This document shows, piece by piece, positions 34,700 to 43,914 of a DNA stretch of 64,000 nucleotides. Numbering within the stretch: the first letter of the stretch is position 1; each line of letters opens with the position of its first letter. The notes beneath the pieces are model-generated. The model worked only from the letters and a program-made list of their open reading frames with translations. It had not been told where the DNA came from and searched no databases. A program made the position numbers and the translations under genes. The stretch lies in NCBI RefSeq assembly GCF_005144415.1, contig NZ_SWJE01000006.1:209557-273556 (forward strand). The letters run 5' to 3'. The DNA is from Trinickia terrae (GTDB taxonomy: Bacteria > Pseudomonadota > Gammaproteobacteria > Burkholderiales > Burkholderiaceae).

Positions 34700-35320
34700 G
34701 CAGGTGCTCCTCTCGAGTCGTTATCCGGCCCTGTTGCGGCCCCATTGCCGAATACTAGCCGGTGTCGAAGCCCGTCTTCAATGGTGGGCTTCGCCTTGCA
34801 AACAATCGGGCACCTCGGGAAACCTTTCAAATAGCTTTTGAAATGGAACGAGAATTGGCGTGTCGCTATCACGTTAGTCTGCCCGCGCGTCACGCGAATA
34901 AGACAAAAGCGAATGGTCACCGTATTGGTGACGCCTCATCGCGCATTGCGAAATTGCCGGGATTTGCCGTTAAACAAACGCCAGCGCCATTTCAATCGCG
35001 GCGAATGAAAATCGCCGGAAATCCCTATAAGACGCCGCAAAAGAAATGACGATGCGCGACTGAAAACCCCCACCGCCTTCCTGCCACCTGACATCTCAGG
35101 CTTATGGCTCTTTTGGCGTCAATGCTGTGTCGCTCGCCCAGGCGGCATCGCCGCTGCCGCATTCCGCCAATCTCTCATGATTAGCCGCAAAAAGTGCCTG
35201 CGAACCGTCGGTACACCGCACTCCGAAATTTGTCTTCGTGAGACGCTAACCCCGCCGTCTTGCCACGCCCGATACGGTCGGCGCTGCGGCTCTCCCTCAC
35301 CAAAACAATGGGGTTTTCAA
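34700..35320. promoter_or_regulatory. Long intergenic region between LysR and acyltransferase genes
   Basis: About 620 bp with no supported gene. It contains GAAGCCC and GGGCTTC arms (about 34768-34793), a hairpin with a 12-base loop. It also contains TTTCAAA and TTTGAAA arms around a 5-base spacer (34825-34843), a possible regulator site. The 3' part should hold the promoter of the acyltransferase/c-di-GMP gene pair. Confidence 0.45.
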
Positions 35321-36100
35321 ATGAAACCAATGGAAATCACGCCAGAACTCGCGTTCTTATCCCGCAGGCCAGTCAGCAGGCTTGAATTGCCGGCTATTCA
35401 AGCACTCCAGAATCCGGAACGGATGCCGTTCACGATCCGGATCGCCTCAGGCGAACGCGACCTCAGGAAAGCCGTGGACGTACGGCGTTCCGCGTATGGC
35501 AGGCACTTGCCGGAGTTCGCGCAAAAGATGGCGGTCGAAACATCCGACCGCGAGCCCGGCACGACGGTCCTGCTTGCCGAAGCGAAACTCGACGACGCCC
35601 CCATCGGCACGATCCGGATTCAAACCAACGAGCTCGCGCCCCTTCCCGTCGAGCAGTCAGTGACGCTGCCGCCCGGGTTCACCGGGGCGCGGCTTGCGGA
35701 GGCCACTCGTCTGGGGGTGGCAAACGGCGCCGTCGGCAAAGTCGTGAAAATGATGCTGTTCAAGGCATTGTTCCTCTATTGCGAACAACAGCAAATCGAT
35801 TGGCTGATCATCACGGCCCGCTCTCCGATCGATCGCGAATATGACGCCATGCTATTCGAAGATGTATTAAAGCCTCAGCAATTTATTCCGATGAAGCATG
35901 TGGGTGGCCTGCCGCATCGGGTCATGGCCGGCGAAGTCGGCGTGGCGCGGCAAAGGTGGGGGGAAGCAAAACACCCACTATTCAAATTCATATTCCAGAC
36001 ACATCATCCGGATATCGATTTGCGTGTGCCGAACGATTTATCTTTGAGGCCGGAACCGGTACGATGCCAGCAAGGATCGCGGATTGCTCAATCAAGCTAG
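35321..36100 (+). CDS. FeeM-like N-acyl amino acid synthase/GNAT acyltransferase
   Basis: A 259-residue protein resembling the FeeM/N-acyl amino acid synthase branch of the GNAT fold. The N-terminal half contains FTIRIASGERDLRKAVDVRR and TTVLLAEAKLDDAPIGTIRI, then ARLAEATRLGV and VVKMMLFKALFLYCEQQQID, which fit the central strands and helices of the fold. FeeM uses acyl-carrier protein to acylate amino acids such as tyrosine, and acyl-homoserine lactone synthases share the fold. GGGG precedes the chosen ATG. It lies about 115 bp upstream of a GGDEF-EAL gene on the same strand, suggesting a shared signalling role. The product is unknown. Confidence 0.7.
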   Translation: MKPMEITPELAFLSRRPVSRLELPAIQALQNPERMPFTIRIASGERDLRKAVDVRRSAYGRHLPEFAQKMAVETSDREPGTTVLLAEAKLDDAPIGTIRIQTNELAPLPVEQSVTLPPGFTGARLAEATRLGVANGAVGKVVKMMLFKALFLYCEQQQIDWLIITARSPIDREYDAMLFEDVLKPQQFIPMKHVGGLPHRVMAGEVGVARQRWGEAKHPLFKFIFQTHHPDIDLRVPNDLSLRPEPVRCQQGSRIAQSS

Positions 36101-36216
36101 GAAATGAAGCCGGGCTCTAGTACGACCGTGCGCAACAGCGAACGGGCCGCGGCGGGCGACGATTCGCACCGCCGCAGGTCACGCGCCTCGAGAGTATGGC
36201 TGGGGGAAATGCAGAT

Positions 36217-39180
36217 ATGGCGTCGCTTGGTCCATTCGGTGGCCCGCTTGGCAGTCGCATTGCCCGCTTGAGACGCGCGCGCGCCGGCTCGCGGCTCGAT
36301 CAAACGCTTTACTTCTTTTCCATCTATGTCGTGCCGGTGCTGATTGCCGCCAGCACGATCGTCGTTCTGCTGCTATTGCCCCGCGAATACGAATCGGCCG
36401 GTTCGGGCACACTGCCCTTTCGCGCACTCGACGACAAGACGTCGGCGCTCACCCCCGCTGCCGCGCTGGAAGCGCTGAAAAAAGCGCCAACCGTCAGCCA
36501 CTTCAGCACCAGGCTTTCGGAAACCCCGATCTGGTTCACGTTGAACGCCCCCGTGGCAAGCACACGCGTTTCCACCCTGATCGAATTCCCCTCGCGTCAC
36601 GCGCAAACGCTCGAATGCTGGACGGCGCCGGCGCTGCAGCCGCTCGGGCAAGCCAGCCGCTACGGTGTATCGGGGCAGATGCGCACAGTCAAAGCCGGTT
36701 TCGCGGTTTCGCTTCGCATCCCCGCGGCCCCGACGCCGATGCTTTGCCGCGGCACGTTCTCGGGACCGGCGCAACTGACCGTGCAAGCCTGGGACGCCGG
36801 GCAATTGCGCAATTCCGCGCTCGACTTCCAGGAGAGTTCCGGCCTGATCGCAGGCGGCTTGCTGACGCTCGCCGTATTCGTCTTCGTCACGGCGATGATC
36901 AACCGGGAATGGACGTACGTCATTTTCGCCATGTGGCTCGTCGGCAACCTGCGCCTGTGCGCGAACGCGATGGGCTGGGACGCCGAATGGCTCGACCGCG
37001 TGATTCCCCCCGCCGACCTGCCGCTCCTGCGCAAGGTCACGTTCGCCGCCTACTACCTGCTGACGGGCGCCCTCTTCAGTCAACTGTTTCGCCGCGAGCT
37101 GCGCGTCGTCGGCTGCCGCTGGCTGCTGCGCGTGGCCCAGAACGTCGGGCTCGTGCTGCTCGCGCTCTCGATCCCGCTCTCCTACGCGCATTTCATCCCC
37201 GCGCTGTGGGTGCTGGGCGGATTCGGCATCGGCGTGCTGATCTTCCTGCTGGCGCGGCTCTTGTGGAAAGCGCGCTCGCGCACCGTGATGTGGTACGCGG
37301 CCTCGCTCGCGGTCGTGCTGCTCGCAACGTTCTCCGAAGTGCTCGGCGCCGCGTTCGGCGTACGGCAGCTTGCCGCCGGCGTGAGCCCGGTGCTCGCCGC
37401 CCTGACCTCGAGCATGATGGCCGCGTTCGCCATCGCCGAGCAGATGCGCGCGGAACGCGAGCACCGGCGCCAGGCGCAGATCGAATTGCGCAACACCTAT
37501 GAGGTCACGCCGATCGGCCTCTTCACGCTGGATTCGCGCGGCCGCTTCGTGCGCGCGAATCCGGCGCTGCGCGCCATGCTCGGCATGCAAAAGAGCGACT
37601 ACGGATTGCGCCACTGGAACGATTACTTCGAGCCTGGCGCATGGGGCTCGCTGCAGGCCTTGTCGCTGAAAGGACGCGAGAGCGAAATCGAAATCGGCGG
37701 CTCCGAGGCGCGCGGCACCGCCGAGCGGCGCTATCTGCTCAAGGCGATCAGCTCGAACGACTGGATCGAAGGCTCGCTGCAGGACGTGACCGAACGCTCG
37801 AAGGCGATCGAGCGGCTGCGCTTTCTCGCCGAGCACGATCCGCTCACGGGCTCGCTGAACCGGCGCGGCCTGGAAAAAGCGATCGTGGCGCAAAGCGAGA
37901 ACGCCGCGCTCTGGGCCCTCGCCTACATCGATCTCGATCGCTTCAAGCTGATCAACGACCTGTTCGGCCACCGCGCGGGCGACGAAGTGCTCAAGCAGGT
38001 CGCCGACCGCGTGCTCGCGCGCTTCCACGGCAATTTCTCGTTCGGACGCATGGGCGGCGACGAGTTCGTCTGCGTCATGAACGATACGCCGATCGACGAA
38101 GCCGCCGGGATTTGCACGCGCCTGCTCGCGGAGCTGAACGAAACGCCCTACCAGGTCGGCAGCCGCGCCTTTCAGGTCAAGGCGTCGATCGGCCTCGTCG
38201 AATGCTCGCACGGCGTGCGCGTGCAGGACGCGCTCTCGCATGCCGACCGCGCGTGCCGCGAGGCCAAGGAGAGCCGGCAACACGGGCTCGTCGTCTATCG
38301 CAAGGGCGCGGCCGCATTCGAGCAGCGCGCAGCGGAATTGCGGCTCGTCGAATCGTTCGGCCGCAACCGGTTGCCGACGGGACTTTTTCTCGTGATGCAG
38401 CCCATCATGTCGCTCACCTCGCCGACCGAGTCGCTCAATTTCGAGGTGCTGCTGCGCATGCGCGGCGCTGACGGCAAGGTCGTCTCGCCTGACAAGATCA
38501 TTGCCGCTGCCGAAGAATCCGGCAATATCGCCGCGCTCGACATGTGGGTGGTCAGCACGACGCTCGACTGGATCGAAACGAATCTGGCGTCGCTGCCGAA
38601 GACGCGCTTCATCTGCGTGAACCTGAACGGCGGGTCGCTGAACGACGAACGTTTCACCGAGGAGGTCTTCGCGCTCTTCATGCAGTACCGCCCGATTCTT
38701 CGCTACCTGTGCCTCGAAATCACGGAAAGCGTCGCGCTGCACGATCTCGGCAACACGCAGCGTTTCATCAACCGCGTGCACGACCTGGGCGCCAAGATCG
38801 CGCTCGACGATTTCGGCGCCGGGTACACGTCGTTCCGCTACTTGAAGTCGCTATCGGCCGACGCGCTGAAAATCGACGGCGAGTTCGTGCGCTCGATGTG
38901 CTCGCATCCCGCCGACGTGGCGATCGTCGAGGCGCTCGTGGCGCTTGCGCACAACCTTGGCATGCGCAGCGTCGCCGAATGGGTCGAGGATCTGGATACG
39001 CTCAAGGCGCTGCACGAGATCGGCGTCGACTACGTGCAAGGCTATGTGGTCGCGCGGCCGCAGGACTGCTCGGCCATCCTGACGGCCGACTCGGCTGCGA
39101 GCTTCATCGCCGACCCGGCCGTTGCGAGTTTCATCGAGAGCTTGCCGGAACCGCGCGAGACGATTGGCGCGGAGTCTTAG
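36217..39180 (+). CDS. 7TM-PAS-GGDEF-EAL c-di-GMP enzyme
   Basis: About 987 residues. A membrane helix near residues 31-55 is followed by a periplasmic domain (about 60-210), seven membrane helices of the 7TMR-DISM type (about 215-425), a PAS domain (about 435-540), GGDEF (about 545-710) and EAL (about 720-970). The GGDEF active site FGRMGGDEFVC is intact but the inhibitory RxxD is absent. In the phosphodiesterase domain the EAL motif reads FEVLLRM; LEITES, ALDDFGAGYTS and LKIDGEF are intact, so activity is likely. Start at MASLG was chosen because GGGGGA lies about 9 bases upstream; an ATG 21 bases earlier is possible. Confidence 0.88.
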   Translation: MASLGPFGGPLGSRIARLRRARAGSRLDQTLYFFSIYVVPVLIAASTIVVLLLLPREYESAGSGTLPFRALDDKTSALTPAAALEALKKAPTVSHFSTRLSETPIWFTLNAPVASTRVSTLIEFPSRHAQTLECWTAPALQPLGQASRYGVSGQMRTVKAGFAVSLRIPAAPTPMLCRGTFSGPAQLTVQAWDAGQLRNSALDFQESSGLIAGGLLTLAVFVFVTAMINREWTYVIFAMWLVGNLRLCANAMGWDAEWLDRVIPPADLPLLRKVTFAAYYLLTGALFSQLFRRELRVVGCRWLLRVAQNVGLVLLALSIPLSYAHFIPALWVLGGFGIGVLIFLLARLLWKARSRTVMWYAASLAVVLLATFSEVLGAAFGVRQLAAGVSPVLAALTSSMMAAFAIAEQMRAEREHRRQAQIELRNTYEVTPIGLFTLDSRGRFVRANPALRAMLGMQKSDYGLRHWNDYFEPGAWGSLQALSLKGRESEIEIGGSEARGTAERRYLLKAISSNDWIEGSLQDVTERSKAIERLRFLAEHDPLTGSLNRRGLEKAIVAQSENAALWALAYIDLDRFKLINDLFGHRAGDEVLKQVADRVLARFHGNFSFGRMGGDEFVCVMNDTPIDEAAGICTRLLAELNETPYQVGSRAFQVKASIGLVECSHGVRVQDALSHADRACREAKESRQHGLVVYRKGAAAFEQRAAELRLVESFGRNRLPTGLFLVMQPIMSLTSPTESLNFEVLLRMRGADGKVVSPDKIIAAAEESGNIAALDMWVVSTTLDWIETNLASLPKTRFICVNLNGGSLNDERFTEEVFALFMQYRPILRYLCLEITESVALHDLGNTQRFINRVHDLGAKIALDDFGAGYTSFRYLKSLSADALKIDGEFVRSMCSHPADVAIVEALVALAHNLGMRSVAEWVEDLDTLKALHEIGVDYVQGYVVARPQDCSAILTADSAASFIADPAVASFIESLPEPRETIGAES

Positions 39181-39426
39181 CGAGCGGCCCAAGCGGTCCG
39201 CCATTGAATACGGCACATCTCAATTACGAAGCGTTACCAGTGTTTCAAATTGTTCCAATACCCCAATTCGCGCAATCCCTGTCAGCGAAGGCTCGCCGGG
39301 TACTGTGCCGACAGGACAAGCCAAAGCGGCTGTATTGAATCGTATTGCATCGTTTGTTCGGTCTCGAATCCAAAAAAAGCGATCAGGAATACAATCCGCA
39401 GGTCGAAAACGATGTAAGAACAGGAA

Positions 39427-40398
39427 ATGTCATCAAGTTGCAAGTATGCGTGGCCGGCGCCTACAAAGCGCCTATCCCTCACATTCTTCAAGCTCCTTTA
39501 CCGATGGACGCATTCGCGTGCGTTTCGGCATAACGAGCGCTTGTGGCATGGCGTTTCGATCGGAAGGGACGCACGCGGCTTTCTAAAGCGCCTGTCGATC
39601 GGGAATCACGAATTGCGCGTCGACAATTCGAAAGACTTGACGGCAAATCGTAAAGGAGCCTGTCATCTTATTGCTACAGGACCATCCGTCCGGGAAATCG
39701 ATTACGGCACAATTGATCTTTGCAATGTAATGGGCGTAAATGGCGCAATCGCGCTGCAGGATACTCATCAAGTCCAATTCGACTACTACTGCATCGTCGA
39801 CGCGGGATTCGTGCGCAACCGTCCCGATCTCGTGGCGCGCGTCGTGCAGCAAAAGCTGACCCTTTTCGCGACGCCGCTCGTCATGTGGTACATCGCGCAG
39901 TACTTTCCGCTGTCGCAGTTGCGTTGCCGCATTTTTCTCGTCGAAGACATTCAGTATCCGGCAGGCAAACGCGCGCTCGCTGCCGAGGAACTATCCAGCG
40001 TGCACCCGGAGTCCGATCTCGTGCTGTTCGACAACGCTCGCAGCCTGGGCTTCAGCCTGAACATCAGGCGCGGCACCGTCGACGGGCGCACGGTCGCCTA
40101 CACCGCATTGCAAATCCTCGCGTGGCTCGGGTTCAACGATATCAATCTGCATGGACTCGATTTCGTCAATGCATCCCGCACGCCTCGTTTCTATGAGACC
40201 CTGGAGAACATGCAGCCGAGCGCCCTCGACGCCAATTTTCGGGCCGTCATCGAACCGTCCTTTCGGCACGCGGCGGCGCTCTTGAAAGCACGCGGCGTCC
40301 GCGTCGCGAACCTGTCCGCCGACAGCGCGCTCGGCGCCGACATATTCGAAAAAAGCGATTGGCATTCGCTCGCCATGAAAGCGGCCGAGCAGCAATAA
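39427..40398 (+). CDS. WaaZ-like (DUF115-related) polysaccharide biosynthesis protein
   Basis: A 323-residue protein. The core contains CHLIATGPSVREIDYG, VMGVNGAIALQ, DYYCIVDAGFVRNRPDLV and DINLHGLDFVNASR, a layout found in WaaZ/DUF115-type proteins associated with lipopolysaccharide core or glycan modification. The N-terminal 70 residues are basic and not conserved. No membrane helix. A frameshifted glycosyltransferase gene follows 22 bp downstream, which fits a small surface-glycan operon. The family call is tentative. Confidence 0.6.
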   Translation: MSSSCKYAWPAPTKRLSLTFFKLLYRWTHSRAFRHNERLWHGVSIGRDARGFLKRLSIGNHELRVDNSKDLTANRKGACHLIATGPSVREIDYGTIDLCNVMGVNGAIALQDTHQVQFDYYCIVDAGFVRNRPDLVARVVQQKLTLFATPLVMWYIAQYFPLSQLRCRIFLVEDIQYPAGKRALAAEELSSVHPESDLVLFDNARSLGFSLNIRRGTVDGRTVAYTALQILAWLGFNDINLHGLDFVNASRTPRFYETLENMQPSALDANFRAVIEPSFRHAAALLKARGVRVANLSADSALGADIFEKSDWHSLAMKAAEQQ

Positions 40399-40420
40399 GC
40401 GCCCGCAGCCATCGCACGCA

Positions 40421-41358
40421 ATGAAGGTAGTCCATCTATCGAATACGCCTGTTGCAGGAAGTCCTGGCAACATCGTCTCCGCGCTCAATCGGCTCACCGA
40501 TGTGCAGGCGCGTCATATCGTCTTCAACAGCAGCGCTTATCGGCCCCGCACCTATGGGCCAGGAACGACACGGCGCTGATCGAGCGCATCGTCCACGAAG
40601 ACGTGCCGCAACTCGTCATCGCGCAAGGCCCCGAACGCTACTATCCGTTCGCCAGGGTCGTGCCGAACGTGATTCCCCAGAACGATCCTCGCTACATGCC
40701 GGCAACCGAGGAAGACGGCATGCCGATCGTCACGTTCTCGCCGAGCGGGCGCTCCTCGGCATGGAGGACGCGCTGGGAAACCAAGGGCACCCCGCAGACG
40801 CTGGCATTGCTGCGCAAACTGGAGCGCAAAGGGTTGTGCCGCGTCCAGCTGATCGTCGATACGCCGCATGATGCGTGCTTGCGCGCCAAGCAGCGGGCGG
40901 CCGTCGCGATCGACGAATGCGTGACCGGAAACTATCACTTGAGCGGCCTGGAAGCGCTGTCGCAAGGCAAGCCGACGCTCGGCCATCTCGACAACCGCGT
41001 TCAATCACAGCTGCGGCAACTGACCGGTGCGCTGGAGCTGCCCTGGATCGATGTTCGCCTGGAGGAAGCGGAGGGACCGCTACGCGAATTGCTTGTGGAT
41101 CGCGCGCTTCGCGCCGAACTCGGCGCGGCATCACGGCGTTGGATCGAAACGTATTACCGCGAGGAAACGCTGATCGAGCACTATCGCCGAGCCTACCTCG
41201 ACCTCTTCGAGGCGCCCGGCCGGTTCGGCGCGCGGCGCTTCGCCAGCGGCGGCGAGCCGTGGCTGGCCGTCGCGCTGCCCAATCACCGATGGGAAGCGCG
41301 CAAGGCCGCCCAGTCGCCGTGGCGATACCTGATCGAGGCGCTGCGCCTCGCGCGCTGA
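40421..41358 (+). pseudogene. Frameshifted glycosyltransferase
   Basis: The N-terminal part starts at MKVVHLSNTPVAGSPGNIVS with a good family-4-like start and ends at a premature stop at 40577-40579. The C-terminal part continues in another frame from about 40555 (WARNDTALIERIVHED) to the stop at 41358, including CVTGNYHLSGLEALSQGKP, the E-containing nucleotide-sugar motif of family 4/1 enzymes. A single missing base near 40540-40555 would join the two into a protein of about 312 residues. Either the gene is inactivated or the sequence has an error there. Confidence 0.75.
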
Positions 41359-41362
41359 GCGA

Positions 41363-42454
41363 TTAGTTCGCGCACTCCCTGGTTCCGAACATCGCGTCGA
41401 GCGCGCACGGAGACGTCAACATGCGGTCTCCGTCGTGGCCCACGCCCTGCACGACATGCAGGCGCTGGTTCAGGTCGTCCGGATGGCGGCTTTGCAGATA
41501 GGCGAAGTAGGCGCGGCCGCGCGCAAAACGCTGCGAGCCTTGCGCCTCGGCAGCACAACTCTTGTCGAGCGCGGGGTGAGCCGGGTCGGTGTCGTCACCG
41601 CCCAGCAGATAATCCACGCGACGCTTCGCGAACGCCTCTTCGAGCTGCGCCGGCGTACGGTCGTTCGCGTATGGGGGACGATCCCCCATGCCGTACTTCC
41701 AGGCGTCGAACGACGGACACCGCGTGGCGTCGAACGCCGACGCGACACCCTGCGCGTTCGGGCGCTGCTTGTCGAAGTAGGCGTAGGAAGACGGATTGGC
41801 GACGACATACCGCACGACGATGCCCTCATCGGCGAGCGCGGGCGTGCCGCGCGCGACGATCGCATAGCGCTGGACCACCTGCGCGCCCCCCGAGTGACCG
41901 GCGATCGTCAGGTACTTGAGAGCGGGAAACAAACGCCGGTCCGCGAGCCGCGCCACGATGGCATCAAGCACCGCGTACGAGCTGAGCGGAACTGCTCCGA
42001 CAGCCGGCTCCCCGCCCATCCACGCGTCGCCCTCCCAACGCAGCAGATCGGGTGGCAGCACATGCGTCTTTGCATCGATCGTCGCGAGAAACTGCGGCGC
42101 AATCAGCAGTGTCTTGCCGCCGTCGGCACCCGCTTCGTCGCGCGCGTTCTCCACGGTCCGGAAATAGACATCGGCATTGCGCAACCTGCCGTGAATCACG
42201 ATCACCGCACGCTCGATCTGCGGGTGCGGCGTGCTCCAATCGCCGGATAGGTAGAGCGGAAATTGCGCGCGCCCTCGAGGCGTGTCGATCGACAGGCGCG
42301 AGTCGGCGATCACGGCGACAGGATGCAGGCGCGGGTGGCCTTCGTCCTCCCGCGCCCATGCACCGGGCACGGATGCGACAAGCGCAGCCGCCGACAGGAG
42401 GGCCGCCAGGAACGCACCGCGCCCGCTATTGCGCAATCGCTCGAAGCACGTCAT
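41363..42454 (-). CDS. Secreted alpha/beta-hydrolase-like protein
   Basis: A 363-residue exported protein with an N-terminal signal peptide (cleavage near PGAWA, about residue 33). The mature part contains AVIVIHGRLRNADVYF (oxyanion-region like), LTIAGHSGGAQVVQRYA with the nucleophile Ser in GHSGG, and a late VVQGVGHDGDRM that could supply the catalytic His. This fits an alpha/beta-hydrolase acting in the periplasm or outside the cell. Several cysteines near the C-terminus may form disulphides. Start MTCFERLR was chosen, just before the basic-hydrophobic signal. It ends a few bases from the glycosyltransferase remnant stop (convergent). Confidence 0.7.
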   Translation of the reverse strand: MTCFERLRNSGRGAFLAALLSAAALVASVPGAWAREDEGHPRLHPVAVIADSRLSIDTPRGRAQFPLYLSGDWSTPHPQIERAVIVIHGRLRNADVYFRTVENARDEAGADGGKTLLIAPQFLATIDAKTHVLPPDLLRWEGDAWMGGEPAVGAVPLSSYAVLDAIVARLADRRLFPALKYLTIAGHSGGAQVVQRYAIVARGTPALADEGIVVRYVVANPSSYAYFDKQRPNAQGVASAFDATRCPSFDAWKYGMGDRPPYANDRTPAQLEEAFAKRRVDYLLGGDDTDPAHPALDKSCAAEAQGSQRFARGRAYFAYLQSRHPDDLNQRLHVVQGVGHDGDRMLTSPCALDAMFGTRECAN

Positions 42455-42475
42455 GTTGCCCTCCCGAAACAAGAC

Positions 42476-43678
42476 TCACGCCGCGCGCTTCACGACGCTC
42501 GCGATCGCCGACGCCACGTAGCCGACGTTGCGCTCGTTCAAGCCCGCAACGCACATGCGCCCCGAGCGCAGCAGATACACCCCCTGGTCTTCACGCAGAT
42601 GCTCGACCTGCGCTTCCGTCAGACCGGTATAGGTGAACATGCCGCGCTGCGCGAGATAGCGTGTCAGCAAGCGATCCTCGACGTGACCGTTCAGTCCGTC
42701 GTAGATGGCCTTGCGCATCGCGAGAATCCGCTCGCGCATCGCGCTCAGCTCCTGCTCCCACGATGCGCGCAGCGCCGGCGCATTGAGCACGCTCGCGACG
42801 ACGCGCGCGCCGTGCGTCGGCGGATTGCTGTAGTTCGCGCGCACTCTCGATGCAAGCTGACCGAGCACGCGCTTCGCTTCGTCGGCCGATTCGCACACGA
42901 CGCTCAACGCGCCGCACCGCTCGCCGTAGAGCGAAAAATTCTTCGAGAACGAGTTGGCGACGATAAGCGGCACGCCCGCCGCCGTCAGCAGCCGCACGCA
43001 CGCCGCGTCCTCGTCGAGCCCGGCGCCGAAACCCTGGTACGCCATGTCGACGAAGGCGATCAGCTTGCGTTGCTGGAGCACCGGAACGAGCTCCATCCAT
43101 TGACTGTCGTTCAGATCGACGCCCGTCGGGTTATGGCAGCACGCATGCAGCAGCACGATGCTCTGCGGCGGCAGGCCCTTGATCGCGTCGAGCATTTCGT
43201 CGAAGCGCAAGCCGCCCGAATGCTCGTCGTAGTACGGGTACGTGTTCACCGTGATGCCGGCGCTCTCGAACACGACGCGATGGTTCTCCCAGCTCGGATC
43301 GCTCAGCCACAGCTGCGACGTCGGAAAATAGCGCTTGAGGAAGTCGGCGCCGACCTTCAGCGCGCCGGAGCCGCCGATCGTCTGCAGCGTCGCGATCCGG
43401 CCGCTCGCGCGCGCCTCGCTGGCAGCGCCGAATACGAGCGCCTGCGCGGCGTCGCGGTATTGCGGATAGCCCGTCATCGGCAGATAAGGGCGCGCGCCGA
43501 TGCTGCCGAGCATGGCCGTTTCGGCCTCGCGCACGGCCCCCATCACCGGCAGCACGCCGGCATCGTCGAAATAGATGCCGATGCTGAGGTTGACCTTGTT
43601 CTGTCGCGGATCGTGCTGGAAGTCCTCGTTCAGGCTCAGGATCGGGTCGCCAGGGTAGGCGGGAATGTGTTCGAACAT
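42476..43678 (-). CDS. tyrB: Aromatic-amino-acid/aspartate aminotransferase
   Basis: A 400-residue class I PLP aminotransferase. The start FEHIPAYPGDPILSLNEDF is characteristic of the TyrB/AspC family. Key sites include LHACCHNPTGVDL, VDMAYQGFG and NSFSKNFSLYGERCG, where Lys binds PLP; the C-terminal MCVAGLNERNVGYVA carries the substrate carboxylate-binding region. It transfers amino groups between aromatic amino acids or aspartate and 2-oxoglutarate. CAGGAGAT lies before the ATG. A 34-bp palindrome sits 17-50 bp upstream, so it is probably regulated there. Confidence 0.9.
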   Translation of the reverse strand: MFEHIPAYPGDPILSLNEDFQHDPRQNKVNLSIGIYFDDAGVLPVMGAVREAETAMLGSIGARPYLPMTGYPQYRDAAQALVFGAASEARASGRIATLQTIGGSGALKVGADFLKRYFPTSQLWLSDPSWENHRVVFESAGITVNTYPYYDEHSGGLRFDEMLDAIKGLPPQSIVLLHACCHNPTGVDLNDSQWMELVPVLQQRKLIAFVDMAYQGFGAGLDEDAACVRLLTAAGVPLIVANSFSKNFSLYGERCGALSVVCESADEAKRVLGQLASRVRANYSNPPTHGARVVASVLNAPALRASWEQELSAMRERILAMRKAIYDGLNGHVEDRLLTRYLAQRGMFTYTGLTEAQVEHLREDQGVYLLRSGRMCVAGLNERNVGYVASAIASVVKRAA

Positions 43679-43694
43679 CGCGATCTCCTGTGTC

Positions 43695-43728
43695 GGCCAG
43701 AGTTGGCGCTTTAGCGCCTACTCTGGCC
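43695..43728. promoter_or_regulatory. 34-bp near-perfect palindrome upstream of aminotransferase gene
   Basis: The sequence from GGCCAGAGT to ACTCTGGCC is a 17+17 dyad matching at 15 of 17 positions, with an inner GGCGC-TTTA-GCGCC palindrome. It lies 17 bp upstream of the aminotransferase start. It could be an operator for a dimeric regulator or a hairpin in the mRNA leader. Confidence 0.6.
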
Positions 43729-43914
43729 CCATGTCTTTCGTTCTGGGACGCATAGTGTCGGACAGATCGCGGCGTTCGCCAAGCACATTCGAGACGCTCA
43801 TAAAAGCGCTCATTCGTCTCAAGCAGGTGCAGCGGGCCTTTCGAAGCGCGATGGCAGACGCTACTCTACGACGGCGATCTCCCACCGGAATCGCGCCAGC
43901 GAAACGGGCCTATC

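Noticed and set aside
36373..38781. 802-codon minus-strand frame opposite the GGDEF-EAL gene
   Set aside because: GC-rich codon bias keeps the complementary frame open; sense strand has all domain motifs.
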